Shown piece after piece: positions 24,636 through 35,887 of a stretch of 64,000 nucleotides of DNA (position 1 is the stretch's first letter; each line of letters starts with the position of its first letter). The position numbers and the translations under genes were made by a program. A model generated the notes under the pieces. The model was not told the origin of the DNA. It did no database searches and saw only the letters and a program-made list of their open reading frames with translations. Origin of the DNA: Casuarina equisetifolia (lineage: Eukaryota; Streptophyta; Magnoliopsida; Fagales; Casuarinaceae); assembly GCA_028551475.1 (NCBI GenBank), contig CM052359.1, forward strand, positions 16,493,583-16,557,582, given 5' to 3'.

Positions 24636-25370
24636 AGTTAAAATAACAATTTCTACAATATATTGTAGAAATTATTATAAAAATATGAAGAACAATATGA
24701 AAAATAATATGAAAAACAATATGAAGAACAATATGAAGAACAATATGAAGAACAATATGAAAAACAATATGAAGAACAATATGAAAGTAGTAATTTGTAT
24801 TACTTGAGTGAATCATTGAGTACACACCAACTACCTTTTTATAGTGGTTGGAAAAACAAACGTAAATCATCTCTTAATGATGATGATCAATACAATTGAT
24901 TATGAAAAACCAAAAAATATGACGAACCCTAAGACCTTTTAGATTTTGAGCGGAAAATTTCATCAATAGAGTTGATGATTCTTTTTATTTTTTTATTGAA
25001 ATAAAGAGATCATTTTCCTCTAGTTAAAACGCCTCTTATTTCACCTTGAATCGTTTTGTATAATTGTTAAACGAAGGAGACGAATCGTTGTTCTCTCACG
25101 GGCGTGAGGAAGAAGATGACGCGCGTGAGTTATACGCGCGCGTCTTTATTTTGTCCGTGAGTTGCCTTGGCTGAATGGCGCGTGTGGTGTACGCGCCTGC
25201 TTTAATAACTGTCGCTTTTTCTTCTTCTTCGGATTCAGATATTGTCGACGTATTTATTTTCAAAATTTGATTTTCGGTTTTTGATTTAGAAATGGTTCTC
25301 GTCGGTTCCGTTTTTGTTTTTAATTCTGGCAAGATATTCAGCAGTTCTGTTTTGGTTTGTATTTCTAACA
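24636..25370 (-). repeat. Cop-1 5' LTR
   Basis: 735 bp, starting TGTTAGAAATACAAACC at 25370 and ending at 24636. It differs from the 3' LTR by repeat-unit number in the 15-bp array (24683-24785), a CTT-run length change, and scattered changes that are mostly C/T or G/A, many at CpG sites (for example in 25100-25200). Confidence 0.92.
24683..24785. repeat. 15-bp A-rich tandem repeat in Cop-1 5' LTR
   Basis: Repeated ATATGAAGAACA-type units (about seven), varying between GAAGAAC, GAAAAAC and GAAAAAT. The 3' LTR has about one unit fewer (19825-19912). Translations of it give meaningless IVLHIVFH-like ORFs. Confidence 0.85.
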
Positions 25371-25375
25371 GCAAT

Positions 25376-26271
25376 CATAGCTTTCTTTTTATGATTATTT
25401 TCTTTCTTTTTACACAAAGGAAAATCAACTTTAATGTGTCCTTGCTTTCTACATTCCAAGCACAAATTATATCTAGGTTCATATATATCTTTCCTCCTAG
25501 TTTGTCCCACATTTCTAGTTCTTTTTTTCCTAAAAAATCTTCTAAATATCCTAGCTAACACTGCAAATTCTTCACTATTAGAACCTGAATTTTTATCTTT
25601 CTCTACATTTGCCTTTAGAGCAATAGACCTTCTATTTTCTTTTTCTTTTTCTCGTTCTCTTCTCCTTAATTGCATTTCATGAGTCTTTAGCGATCCTAAC
25701 AAGTCATTTAAGCTCAGTATTTCTAAATTAGGTACTTCTTCTATAGCCATTTTCTTAGGATCCCAACTTTCAGGTAAAGACACTAGCATTTTCCTAACTA
25801 ATTCTTCATTTGTATATGTCTTACCTAGTAATTTAAGTTAAAAAAAAATTCAGAAAATCTACAAGACATTTCACTAATATTTTTTTTTTTCATGGTAAAC
25901 AATTCATAATCATGTATAAGTATAGTAACTTTGGAAGACTGGACATTCTTAATACCTTTATAAATAACTTCTAACTTATTTTAAATTTCTTTACTAGTAA
26001 GGCAAGAAGACACATTGTTAAACTCATGAGCTCTCAAACTACTATATATCATATTCATGGCTTTAGCATTTAGCCTTATGGCCTTAGCTTCATTTTTGTT
26101 CTAATCATCAATTTTGGGCATTGTAATACCCTTTCTAATGACCTACCATGCTTCTAGATCTTGACCTATAATGAACACTTGCATTAATTGTTTCCAATGT
26201 TTATAGTTGATGCCATCAAACAATGATGGTTTTTTGAACTCCATAATAGCTACATCTTTCTCTAGTGCCAT
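25376..26271 (-). pseudogene. Sire-N gag N-terminal half, copy 2
   Basis: Start at ATG 26271. It reads LFDGINYKHWKQLMQVF, AKAMNMIYSSLRAHEFN and KLEVIYKGIKNV with stops, then 25789-25376 holds SLPESWDPKKMAIEEV, a basic stretch, and a first zinc knuckle CLECRKQGHIKVDF (about 25450). There the fourth zinc ligand is Phe rather than Cys. The frame is cut at 25375 by Cop-1 and resumes at 19769. Compare copy 1, which lacks this knuckle. Confidence 0.85.
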
Positions 26272-26322
26272 TATAAGGATCTACTTAAGGATGTCAAGCC
26301 TTTAAATAGAGAACTTGGTTTT

Positions 26323-26330
26323 TAATGCCA
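26323..26330 (-). promoter_or_regulatory. Sire-N copy 2 primer-binding site
   Basis: Minus strand TGGCATTA two bases after the LTR end CTAACA. It is a worn version of the Sire-A site TTGGCATCAGGAGC. Confidence 0.6.
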
Positions 26331-26332
26331 AT

Positions 26333-28041
26333 TGTTAGGTATAGTGGCTAACCAAGAAGGGGGGGTTGAATAGTTATTTGATTTATTAGTCTCTGAAAAT
26401 CATTTTCCAAATAGAGATAATGAACATGAACAAACAATACACCTAAAAACCAAATTTACCATGGTGGTTTGGCCCTTACACCTATGTCCACCTTATTCTT
26501 CATTCAATCTAACTAATTGAAGTTCACTTTACTTAACTCATGAGAAAACATTCTCCCACAACATACAATCTTTCCACCAAGGATTACAACTCAATATGTG
26601 TCTTAACATATACCACTTTGTCACAAATTACAACTTAAAGGTTACTTAAACTTTTTACAAACTCAAGCCACTCCCTTGAGATAAAAAATTTATACGGGAA
26701 ATTACTAAGCTAAAGGCTTTCTAAGGATAATAGATAGTAGAGTTAGGGCTTCAAATTTACAATTAAGTATATATGCACAATAATGTTCAAAATTTAGTCA
26801 ACACATATACAAGTAGAAATCTCTAGTAATCTTATAGAATATTATAGTAAAAGATCTTGACCAAGATTTCAAATCAACTTAAGCTTCACAAGATTTTTCT
26901 TTTACTTGTCTATATGGATTTTTGTTTTCAATCACCAAAAAAATTTTGTCAATAAGAACTTTTCTTTTCTCCCTTTATAAATGTGAAGAATGCACCTTTT
27001 TCACTTGAAAACTAGTCATTCTAACTTCCTCAAATTTTCTTCTCGTTAGGAAGAATCTATAATTGCTTTTCATGCTGTTGAAGAGGTAGAGTGTCAAGAA
27101 TGAATTGCTCCTCTGTTTTAATTGAAAATGGCCCTTAAACCTCACTGTTTTGATTAGTTTCTTAGATCAAGTCTCATGGAGCTTGTTCAATTCAGAAGTT
27201 AGGCTTTTGGGTTTCACTAAGGATCTTCCTCAAATCTTCTTGTTCTTGAGCCAAATCCTTATGGGTATGTTTCTAATTAGTAGATTAGCTTCCCTTTCAA
27301 TAGATATACCAATTTTTATACTTCAAGTCCTTTCAAATCATCACTTGTTTAACTTCCACAAATCGGGTCATGCAAAACCCGTTGGGTTGTGAAGAACATT
27401 ATGGATCATGCTCCATAAATCTTCTCTAAGTTCTTAAATCCTAAATATTCCTTCATATGCTCCTTCTCCTTTTAGATTTCTTCAAGATGAATCAATTCTA
27501 TGCTTCAATGGAACTCTCATCAAAGTTAGATTTAATCAATAGGTCATAGGTAGCTTTGAATGGGTTGAAAGTTTTAGTTCTTTGCAAACTTTAGGTCGCC
27601 ATACATGGACTTAGTACTACAAAATTGTGTGGGCTTTGTAGGTTTAGGTCACATGGAACTCTGATTTGTAGGCTTGGGCTGGGCTTACATAATTTGGATT
27701 GCATAGTAAATGGACCATTCCATGTTAACCAGATTTAGGTTAATCTTTTTGGAATTTTCTTGGAACATTTTCCTTACAAGAAAATTTACAAATTAATTTT
27801 CTTATAAGATAAATAATGATTGCAATACAAATTCATTTTTCTTTTTGATAACTCTTTAACAAATGTAAACAATTGTTTAAGTTATAATATGATTATTATA
27901 ACTTATAACACATAAAACGTGAAAAATAATTAAAGATTAACTTTAAAATATTTGTCATATCGAAAATACACTTTCATGAAATATTCTCTTTTTCCTTTTT
28001 ATCGTCATCAAAATAATAGTGGAATAGCAATATTCCTAATG
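26333..28041 (-). repeat. Sire-N copy 2 5' LTR
   Basis: 1709 bp. The start reads CATTAGGAATATTGC at 28041, so the terminal TG appears mutated to CA. The end CCACTATACCTAACA is at 26333. Similar along its length to 6725-8548. Confidence 0.85.
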
Positions 28042-28049
28042 AATATTGG

Positions 28050-29060
28050 CTACTGTTCATGATTGATCCACTTCATTTCTAACTCTAGGAAAGCTAGGTT
28101 CAATGTCTTCATCTTCCACTACTAGTCCATTTTCCTTCCTTTGTTTACTTTTTACATGATCAATAAGTTTTAAGATAGGAACTTTTTTGAGTAAAAGGTC
28201 AAGAATTATATATCACCATAAAGGAATTACATATTGTACTATTACAACATCATCATTTAGGCTCAAACATTGCATTTGGTAAATTTCAAAGCTCTTGCAA
28301 GAACTTATTACAATTTATAGGCTTTACTTCCTTGGTAGATGACATTTTCCCTTGCACATCCTTCTTGATTTTAGTAATAATGGTCGAACTATCTAGACTT
28401 TTATTATTGAATCTTCTTTTATTTCTTTCCCTACAAATGTGAAACGATATAGCCTTGAAAGATACATTAAACAAGGTTACTACAAAACTCTTACTTTTAG
28501 TAGCCTTTATCATCTAACATGTTTCAGCACAGTAGGAACCTCTTCTTCACTATCTTCTAGAGTTTCTAGTTTTGTTTCATTCTCATCAAAGACTACATGA
28601 ATAGATTCTTTTACTACAAGAGTGTGCTTGTTATACACCTTATAGGATTAAATAGTTTGAGAATACCCTAAGAAAATGGCTTCATCACTTTGAGAATCAA
28701 ATTTTCCTAATGAATCCTTTTCATTATTCAAAACAAAATATTTACATCCAAAAGAGTGGAAATATGAAATATTGTGCTTCTTTTTGAAGAATAGTTCAAA
28801 AGGAGTTTGTTTCAATATCAATCTAATAAACACTCAGTTTGAAATGTAACATGTTGTATGAATAGCTTCCCACTAAAAATATTTTGGTAGATTTTTATCA
28901 CACAACATAGTTCTAGCCATCTTTTGAATGGTTTTATTTTTCCTTTCTGCCACTTGATTTTGTTGTGGTATCCTAGGAGATGAAAAATTATGGCTAATAC
29001 CATTTTGTGAGCAATAAGTTTCAAAGTATCTATTTTTAAATTCCCTAACATGATTGTAAA
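28050..29060 (-). pseudogene. SIRE-type integrase C-terminal half and linker remnant
   Basis: Minus strand: REFKNRYFETYCSQNGI, then SPRIPQQNQVAERKNKT with the catalytic Glu of copia integrase (about 29050-28950), then a break, then IRLILKQTPFELFFKKK and HSFGCKYFVLNNEKDSLGKFD (28830-28690), FLGYS, and HTLVVKESIHVVFDE (about 28620-28570). The rest down to 28050 is a degraded linker toward RT. No RT follows, because Sire-N copy 2 begins at 28041. It is joined at about 29060 to a truncated Sire-A LTR. It comes from an autonomous SIRE relative. Confidence 0.8.
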
Positions 29061-29320
29061 GGAATGTAGAAACTTGACTACTTTATAATATATGTCCTTA
29101 ACATGAGGTTGTATTATAAAGGAATGTAGAAACTTGATGAATGATTGTATTATAAAGGAATGTAGAAACTTGGCTACTTTATAATACCATTGATTGATAT
29201 TATAATTTGCACACCTTTTACTTCTTTGTTGTTTAATTTTACACATAAATATATGAAAAACATTTTTATATATCATATGTAGCCAAAGTTTGTCATAGCA
29301 AAACACATCTTTTTCCAACA
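29061..29320 (-). repeat. Sire-A 3' LTR fragment
   Basis: Starts TGTTGGAAAAAGATGTG at 29320 after an AAAAAAAGGGAAGAT polypurine tract (29321-29335). Only about 260 bp remain. Its last part has three copies of a ~30-bp unit (GTATTATAAAGGAATGTAGAAA type, 29045-29190). Confidence 0.8.
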
Positions 29321-29335
29321 ATCTTCCCTTTTTTT

Positions 29336-29913
29336 ATGAAAAAATTTTCAAAGTTTAAGCATATAATAGTACATGTCATCAATAGAATGATCAATATATA
29401 TCATGATTTGCATTCTAAATGCTCAAGTATACAACATACAACTAATATAATATGTTTTTCATAGCAGCCAATATAAGTAAAGCATAGTGAAGCATATTTT
29501 TCAAGACACCATACATAAACATATTAACATATTAACAGAAACATATTGTTCATCATATGTTAAGGGTGTTGGAGAGTTATCCCACATTTTGCACTATTAA
29601 GTCAAAAGTGGAACATACATGTGCTAATGCTCTCTTTCCCCTTTTTTGACACAAGCAAAAAAAAACATGTGATTGTAGAAGAAAAGTGATAGAAAAGCAT
29701 AGGAGCTAAGAAAAATTATGAAAGGAGTTCAGATAGTTGACCTAATGAGTAGATTTGTGATCACAGTGCTTCCCTTCAAAGTAAATGCTTTTATAGAGAA
29801 TAAAAGAATACAACAAAACAAAGCAAAATAAAACATAGTATAGAAAAGAAGTGGATTCAAGAAATATGTTTAAATAATGACATGCCAAGCTCTCTTCGAA
29901 GAGTATAGAATAT
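29336..29913 (-). other. Sire-A post-pol non-coding tail
   Basis: About 580 bp with no coding signal between the RNase H end and the 3' LTR. It includes another polypurine stretch on the minus strand at about 29630-29655 (AAAAAAGGGGAAAGAG). Confidence 0.55.
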
Positions 29914-31025
29914 TTATTTGTCCAAGGGTTTGGTAAAAATATCAGCCAATTGTTGATCAGTACAGATAAACTCAAGTATCATATCATTTTTCTGCACATG
30001 ATCTCTAACAAAGTGATGTCTAATTTCAATATTCTTGGTTTTACAGTATTGTATAGGATTCTTTGTTAAATTTATAGTACTAGTGTTATCACATTTTAAT
30101 GGAACATTTGAAGAACAGTTGCCATAGTCCTCTAATTGTTGTTTCATCCATAGAATTTAAGCACAATAGCTAGCAACAACAATATATTCAACCTTAATAA
30201 AGGATAACGCTACATTGTTTTACTTGTTAAAGTACCAAGAAATAAGCATGTTCCCAAGAAAGTGGCAAGCACTACTTGTGCTCTTTCTATCTATTTTATA
30301 ACTAGCATAATTAGCATCACTAAAAGCATACATATCAAGAGTTGTATCTTTAGAACAACAGATTCCTAGGGTGACTATGTCTTTTAAGTATCTAAATGTT
30401 TTCTTAACAACAGTCAAGTATTGTTCTTTTAGATCAAATTGATATCTAGCACATAAACATACATTAAACATGATATTAGGCTGAGTTGCAATCAAGTATA
30501 ACAATGAACCAATCATCCCTCGATGGAGTTTTGAATCAACACTAACTCCATGTTCATCATGTGATAAAGATATGAATGTGCTCATGGGAGTATTTACTGG
30601 TTTAGAGTCATGCATCTTGTTTTTCTTGAGTAACTCATTTGCATATTTAGTTTGACTTATACAAATTTCTTTACTAGTTTGTTTAATTTGCAAACTTAGA
30701 AAGTATGTTAATTTGCCCATCATACTCATCTCAAATTTGTATTGCATAGTATTGGCAAAGTCTTTACATAAAGCATGATTTCTAGAACCAAACACAATAT
30801 CATCAACATAAATTTGATCAATCAAGATATATTTTCCTTTAGTTTTGATAAACAATGTGGTGTTTACCTTTCCTTTCCTAAAATATACATTAAGTAGAAA
30901 GTTGCTTAGCTTATCATACCAAGCCCATTGGACTTGTTTCCATCCAAATAAAGCTTTTGAAAGCTTGAATACATGATTAGGACATATAAGATCTTCAAAT
31001 TAGGGTGGTTGTTCTACATATATTA
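29914..31025 (-). pseudogene. Sire-A reverse transcriptase and RNase H
   Basis: Copia RT palm and connection: ALFGWKQVQWAWYDKL (about 30960-30910), IYVDDIVFGS with the YVDD catalytic motif (about 30810), MSMMGKLTYFLSLQIKQ, KYANELLKK, MIGSLLYLIATQPNI (about 30510). RNase H: MYAFSDANYASYKIDRKST (about 30330-30275), then after a break PLKCDNTSTINLTKNP and HHFVRDHV, ending LADIFTKPLD at 29914. The YVDDIVFGS and FEMSMMG blocks are typical of SIRE/Maximus. Frameshifts lie near 30220 and 30860. It is directly preceded by gag sequence, so protease and integrase were deleted. Confidence 0.9.
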
Positions 31026-31029
31026 TTCC

Positions 31030-31780
31030 AGCTTTATCATATATACCTCTTTATGATTACATGTTATCTAACACAATGCTACTTTTTGTAAATTTATTTA
31101 ACATCAAAGTTGTGTTATCTAACTTCAATTGAATTTCTTGTTTTTCTTTTTCTAATTCATTAATTTACATGTTAAGATTTCTTATTTTAGAATTAAAACA
31201 AACAGATTGAGCAATATCATCATGTTTGTGACCTAAATCTAAACATGTATTATCTACAGAATATGCATCATATTTCATACAAATATTCTCGGATGCAATA
31301 TGATTTTCATACACATAAAATCATGTCATAATAGTTTTATCACACATTCTTTCAGCCTTTACCAATTTATATTTTGCTTTTAATTTCTTGTATTTATCTT
31401 TCATTTTATTTACATATTTAACTAAATCAAAGAAAATAGTTTCTATATCACAATTTGCATTATCTTGAAGTTTAGTACACTTACCTCAAGTTCCTCTTCT
31501 ATAGTTGTTGTTGCAGTCAAGCATAAATGTGCAACTTCTTCTCGTTCTTTCTCATCCGATGAAGAGTTTTCATCATCCTAGGCAACAATTATTGCTTTCT
31601 TCTTATTTTTCTTTTTAAGCAGAGGAAAATCAACCTTAATGTGTCAAGGTTTTCTACACTCATAGCATAGAATCTCCCTAGGTTCATGTATCTCTCTTCT
31701 CTTAGATTAACCTACATTCTTGCTTAGACCTTTTCTAAGAAATTTTTTAAATCTTCTAGCTATCAAGGCAATATCATGGG
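31030..31780 (-). pseudogene. Sire-A gag C-terminal part
   Basis: Minus strand from the Ath-N junction: IALIARRFKKFLRK, the knuckle region CYECRKP-stop-HIKVDF (about 31660-31620), where the fourth ligand is again Phe, then an acidic segment (DDENSSSDEKE) and a decayed coiled-coil part down to about 31090. It is very like Sire-N copy 2 gag, showing common descent. Broken by stops. Confidence 0.75.
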
Positions 31781-31785
31781 CTCTA

Positions 31786-32265
31786 TGTTCGGTGAAATCT
31801 AAATGCAAGTGAACATGTCGAACAAGTAATATAATGATAAGAAAGATTCCGCCATCACATAGATATTATCTCTCTTGCAAGCATAAATAATCAATATTAA
31901 TACCTAGTAATTATGGTGCTTCTTCACTCTTAACGCGTTTTTCATTGGTCCCACCTTTCTCTTTTACATAATAGCCTAGGTCCCATGTGTTTCCTTCTTT
32001 TTCACAATTTACCCATTCACTCGGTTCCTTTGTCTCTTTTTCTCTTTCTTCACGTGGGTCTCTCTTTTAACTTTGCTCGTTCCTACTATGCTTCGTATAT
32101 AAATGATTTATTATTTTTTTTCTCATTTTTCTTCTATTTTGAGTGTGCTTCATAAAATAATAAAATATACATAAATATAATTAAATATAAATATAATTTA
32201 ATAAAAAACTATATTAAACATTACCTAAAATAATCAAAATAACTTTATATAAAATAGAGTTATCA
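31786..32265 (-). repeat. Ath-N copy B 3' LTR, deleted and partly inverted
   Basis: 480 bp against 1546 bp for the 5' LTR. Ends match (plus strand TGTTCGGTGAAATC to GAGTTATCA). A segment at about 31843-31917 runs in the opposite direction, matching the reverse of 36106-36182, with sequence missing on both sides. Confidence 0.85.
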
Positions 32266-34200
32266 ACACCTCCAAACTTAACATTTTACTCGTCCTCGAG
32301 CAAAAGCTCTAAACAACACATTATGAAAGCATAAAAAAAAAAATTTTACTCACAAAAAGCACAAGAAATTACACACAAAAAGCACTAAATAACATATTCT
32401 AACACCACCACTCACTCCATAGTATTTTCCAAAACAACAATGTCACACCCCTAAACTTAAAATTTTTCTCGTCCTCCAGCAAAAGAACAAAACAACACAT
32501 ACAATCAATCCTTCCATGATATTCTTCCATAATTGCTCAACTTAACAATTTAAAGAAAACCATAACTTTCATCCAAACAATACAATTGGTTTATAAGGTA
32601 AGATAGACTCTTAACTATGTCAACCACGTGTGTGTGTGTGTGAGTCCACATTTTGTCTTAATTGCATGTACTCCAAATAGATTTACATTAATATGAAACC
32701 TCTCAAAATCTTTGACCAATCTCATAGGTTTGCTTTTCATTCCTTTTTCCACTAATGTAAGTTAATCATCTAACCAAGAATCAATAAGACTTTCATAAGC
32801 TTGTAATGTAAGGCTGGGCTAAAGGTAAGATGGAAGTCATTTAAGCTTAAATAACCCATGAACATATTACTTTCTAGGATCTCATCAAAACTCTAGCCTC
32901 TCTCTACCTTTTTACTCCATGAAGATGATCTTTTTACCACCACTTATTCTCATTCTTTCCTATCCAAACATGCTTTAACACTAACCACAAACCACAATCA
33001 TGTGTGCAACAATGAAGCAAAAACAAAAGCATTTACACATATAGCCACCTCAACCTTCTCTTATCAATGATATTCAATAATAATACTCAAAGATCTTCTT
33101 TAAAAAACTATGTGGCTTGAATCTAACAAAAGATAATGATATTATTTCATCCTAAAGTAAATGCTTTTCTATCTTTTTTTTTGTGCATTTGCGTTTGCAT
33201 AAACATTTACAACAACAAATTGTGCCACACATAATCATTCCAATCAATTGCTTCCCATACTACATCCTTCTACTTGCCATCTTTCATGCTCAAATCAACT
33301 TGTACACACCAGAAGTCAATATGTTCATGGGAATAGGACAATGAGGAAAATTGATCAAAAGGCTAAGGGATATATGTGCAGGTGTCATTTAACAAAATTA
33401 GGTTAAGAACAAGGCTCAGAGGGGTGACTGGGGATAAGTAAATAAGGTTAGCTTGAAAGGCTCAAACAATCCAAAGATGGCCTAAATCATTTTCTCAGTT
33501 AGATGCAACCTAGGATTTTGCCTAAAGAGGAAATCAAGTAAATTCTAAGATCAGGGTAAGATCTAAGAAAATCACATATTTCACATGAATATTCTCTAGA
33601 GATACACACAATTTCAAGAAAATACAGACTTTTAGTGCTCAATAAGTGAATTAACATAATCAGAATCACACTTACATCATATGACAGCTGCAAGTTTGAA
33701 TAAAATCTACATCTCCCTAAGAATCGCCAAGAATGCACAATAAAGAATCCAATCATAGAAATCATCGTCCAACACAATTAAAAGATTTTATAAAAAAAAA
33801 TAGACTTTCTAACACAACACAGAAGTTTTAACATTAACACTTCCAACATAACCACAACTACCACAATACACAACCTCCAACGTAACCCAACAAAACAGCA
33901 TACTTCCAACAATAGCAGCACCCCCAAACTTAAATGAAGTATTCTCCTCAATGATAAAAGAAAATAAAGCAATAGTAAGAAGGAACAAGGAAAACTCCCC
34001 TAATTGCAAGTTGTCAAAATGGAGCTGTGATGAGCATATGGTGACAGCCTTCTAACCAAACTGCTAACAACATATTTCTAACTAAATGACCATAAAGTAC
34101 TTGGGTTGCCTCCCAAGAAGCGCTTGCTTTATAGTTTTCAACCAAACTATCCTCCACATTGCTCAAGGAGGATGAAACTCCAGCAGTTTCAGAGACAGTT
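32266..34200 (-). other. Ath-N post-gag non-coding region, copy B
   Basis: About 1.9 kb with no RT, RNase H or integrase motif. It contains the GGGAGGCAACCC motif at 34100-34130 that in Athila/Tat elements lies downstream of pol, and a minus-strand purine-rich tract before the 3' LTR. A (GT)n run lies at 32627-32643. The part at 33780-34030 recurs at 43790-44090. Confidence 0.75.
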
Positions 34201-35732
34201 TGTGTCAGTTGATGGTTGTGCATTCTTCAATAAGCACAACTGTCTCATATACTTCCAGCTTCCTTTTGTTCTTCAGTCTCTCATTCAAAAGTTTTGTACA
34301 ACTAAATATTTGAACTGGAGCATTTGCAAAAGGAATGTTAATGTGCAGTTTTAAAGATATATCAAAGAATTCCAAAAATTGCTTATCTTTTACACGTTGA
34401 TGGAATCTCTAGGTAGATGGAGTTGGAAGCATGAAGGACTCATGATTTACTAGAGTAAGGTTGTTCCTCGGTGTCTCCTCAAGTTGTATGCTGACATCCT
34501 TATTCCTTTCTTTAAAAATGTTCGTGTAAGCATTATCTTCTCCTAATTGCATGCCACATGTTAGGGTTATTGCCTTTACAGTATCTATAGGGCTTTTCTT
34601 CACATCGCTAGGCCAAGAACCCTCCTGATTCTCTTAGATCAATTTGCACCTCTAATCTTTGGAATGAAGCTTCGTTTCTTTGAAGACTTACTTCAGTCCT
34701 CTCTGAAATGTTCTGTGTGGTGTTGGCCAGCTTGCTAGTCATGTCTTTTAAGTTAGGTTTCACCTCTTCTGTTTGCCAAAATATTAGTTGTGGTCTCATC
34801 TCACTTGGCTTACTCCATGAAAAAGTTTGATGGTTGTGCCATCCCAGATTGTACATATTAGAATAATAATCTTTTTGTGACCTGTTAAGAATCCCAACAA
34901 AATTAGCATAATTATTATAATGAGCATAAGGGTTACCTACTTGACATTCTGTGCTCTCATGTGCTCCACCATAAAATTCACATTCTTTATTCTTTAAGAA
35001 CACTTCCAATTTTGCACGTAAATCGGTGAGGGTATCTACTTCATGGACTCCACTTGCTTGATGCATTGGTAGTCTCTTAGTAGATCATTGATAGTTATCA
35101 ACTGTCATTTCCTCTAGAAAATTAAATGCCTCTTCTGGTGTTTTGCTATGTAAGTCCCTTTTTGCAACTGTATCAATTACACAACGAAGATTCATACTAC
35201 ACCCATCATAAAAAGTTTGTACCTGTAGCCATGTGGGTAGTCCATGATTTTGACATATCCTCAAAAGTTCCTTGAATCTCTCCTAAGCTTCATACAATAA
35301 TTCATTATTCATCTGCTCAAAAGTGAAAATTTCGTTAATAAATTTAGCAGATCTTGCAAAAGGAAAGAACTTACCAAGAAATTTCTGAGCCAAATCATCC
35401 CATGTAGTAATCAATCCTACAGGAAGTGAAGAAAACCAATCTTTAGTTGTATCTCTAAGAGAAAATGGAAATAGTTTTAACCTGATAACATCTTCTGTGA
35501 CTTCATGATCTCCAAACATGTCACAGAATTCAAGGAATGCTTCAATGTGAGCATTTGGATCCTCATTTGGTAGCCCACTATATTGCACAGATCTTTGAAG
35601 CATCTTGATGTGCACAAGCTTGACCTCAAAGTTGTTTGCTAGAATTGCAAGCCTCTAGAAGCTTGATGTGGCATTCCAAAATGATGGTGCATAACCTTTC
35701 AATAGTCTACATGTACCATCATTGTTCTCCAT
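34201..35732 (-). pseudogene. Ath-N gag, copy B
   Basis: ATG at 35732. Gag core: HIEAFLEFCDMFG, RLKLFPFSLRDTTKDWFSSL, TWDDLAQKFLGKFFPFARS (35560-35380), PTWLQVQTFYDG, then a Cys/His-like CEFYGGAHESTEC (about 34970-34930) and YSNMYNLGWHNHQTFSW. The frame runs to 34608 with three stops (35655-35657, 35283-35285, 35085-35087), each explained by CAG-to-TAG or TGG-to-TAG/TGA, that is C-to-T changes on one strand or the other. After a frameshift 34603-34409 shows KAITLTCG. The gag-protease linker (LHINIPFA-like, KLEVYETVVLIEECTT) runs to about 34200 and then pol is missing. Matches the Athila lineage by eye. Confidence 0.88.
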
Positions 35733-35859
35733 CTTTCTTTTTTCTTTTTTTCTTTTTTTCAACAAAATATAAGATTAAAAGTAGAAATAAAATAGAAAAA
35801 CAAAAGCTAGATTAAACTAAGAAGCTATTCGATATTAATATTAATCAGTAGTAAAACAA

Positions 35860-35883
35860 CCAATCCCCGGCAACGGTGCCAAA
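35860..35883 (-). promoter_or_regulatory. Ath-N copy B primer-binding site (tRNA-Asp)
   Basis: The minus strand reads TTTGGCACCGTTGCCGGGGA, matching the plant tRNA-Asp 3' complement at all but one or two positions. It lies four bases from the LTR end CCGAACA. Confidence 0.85.
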
Positions 35884-35887
35884 AACT

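Larger units (their letters stand above)
19775..25370 (-). mobile_element. Cop-1: near-complete copia inserted in Sire-N gag
   Basis: A 5596-bp Ty1/copia element with LTRs of 726 and 735 bp, a primer-binding site, a gag-pol frame, a polypurine tract and a perfect target duplication GCAAT (19770-19774 and 25371-25375). It interrupts Sire-N gag. It is the best-preserved element in the window: one reading frame of about 1335 codons with only four stops and no frameshift seen. Confidence 0.95.
14846..28041 (-). mobile_element. Sire-N copy 2: gag-only SIRE-like copia split by Cop-1
   Basis: Minus-strand element: 5' LTR (26333-28041), PBS, gag N-half (26271-25371), Cop-1 insertion (19775-25370), gag C-half (19769-18673), 2.2-kb non-coding region, PPT, 3' LTR (16429-14846, continuing into the duplicated unit at 14172-14340). 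The last ~190 bases of the 3' LTR are missing beyond the Ath-N insertion. There is no pol anywhere between gag and the 3' LTR. Confidence 0.85.

Noticed and set aside
24683-24785. Possible CRISPR-like array
   Set aside because: 15-bp units without spacers, inside an LTR of a plant retrotransposon.
28286-28513. 75-codon minus-strand ORF as a separate gene
   Set aside because: It lies within the degraded linker after the SIRE integrase fragment and has no motif of its own.
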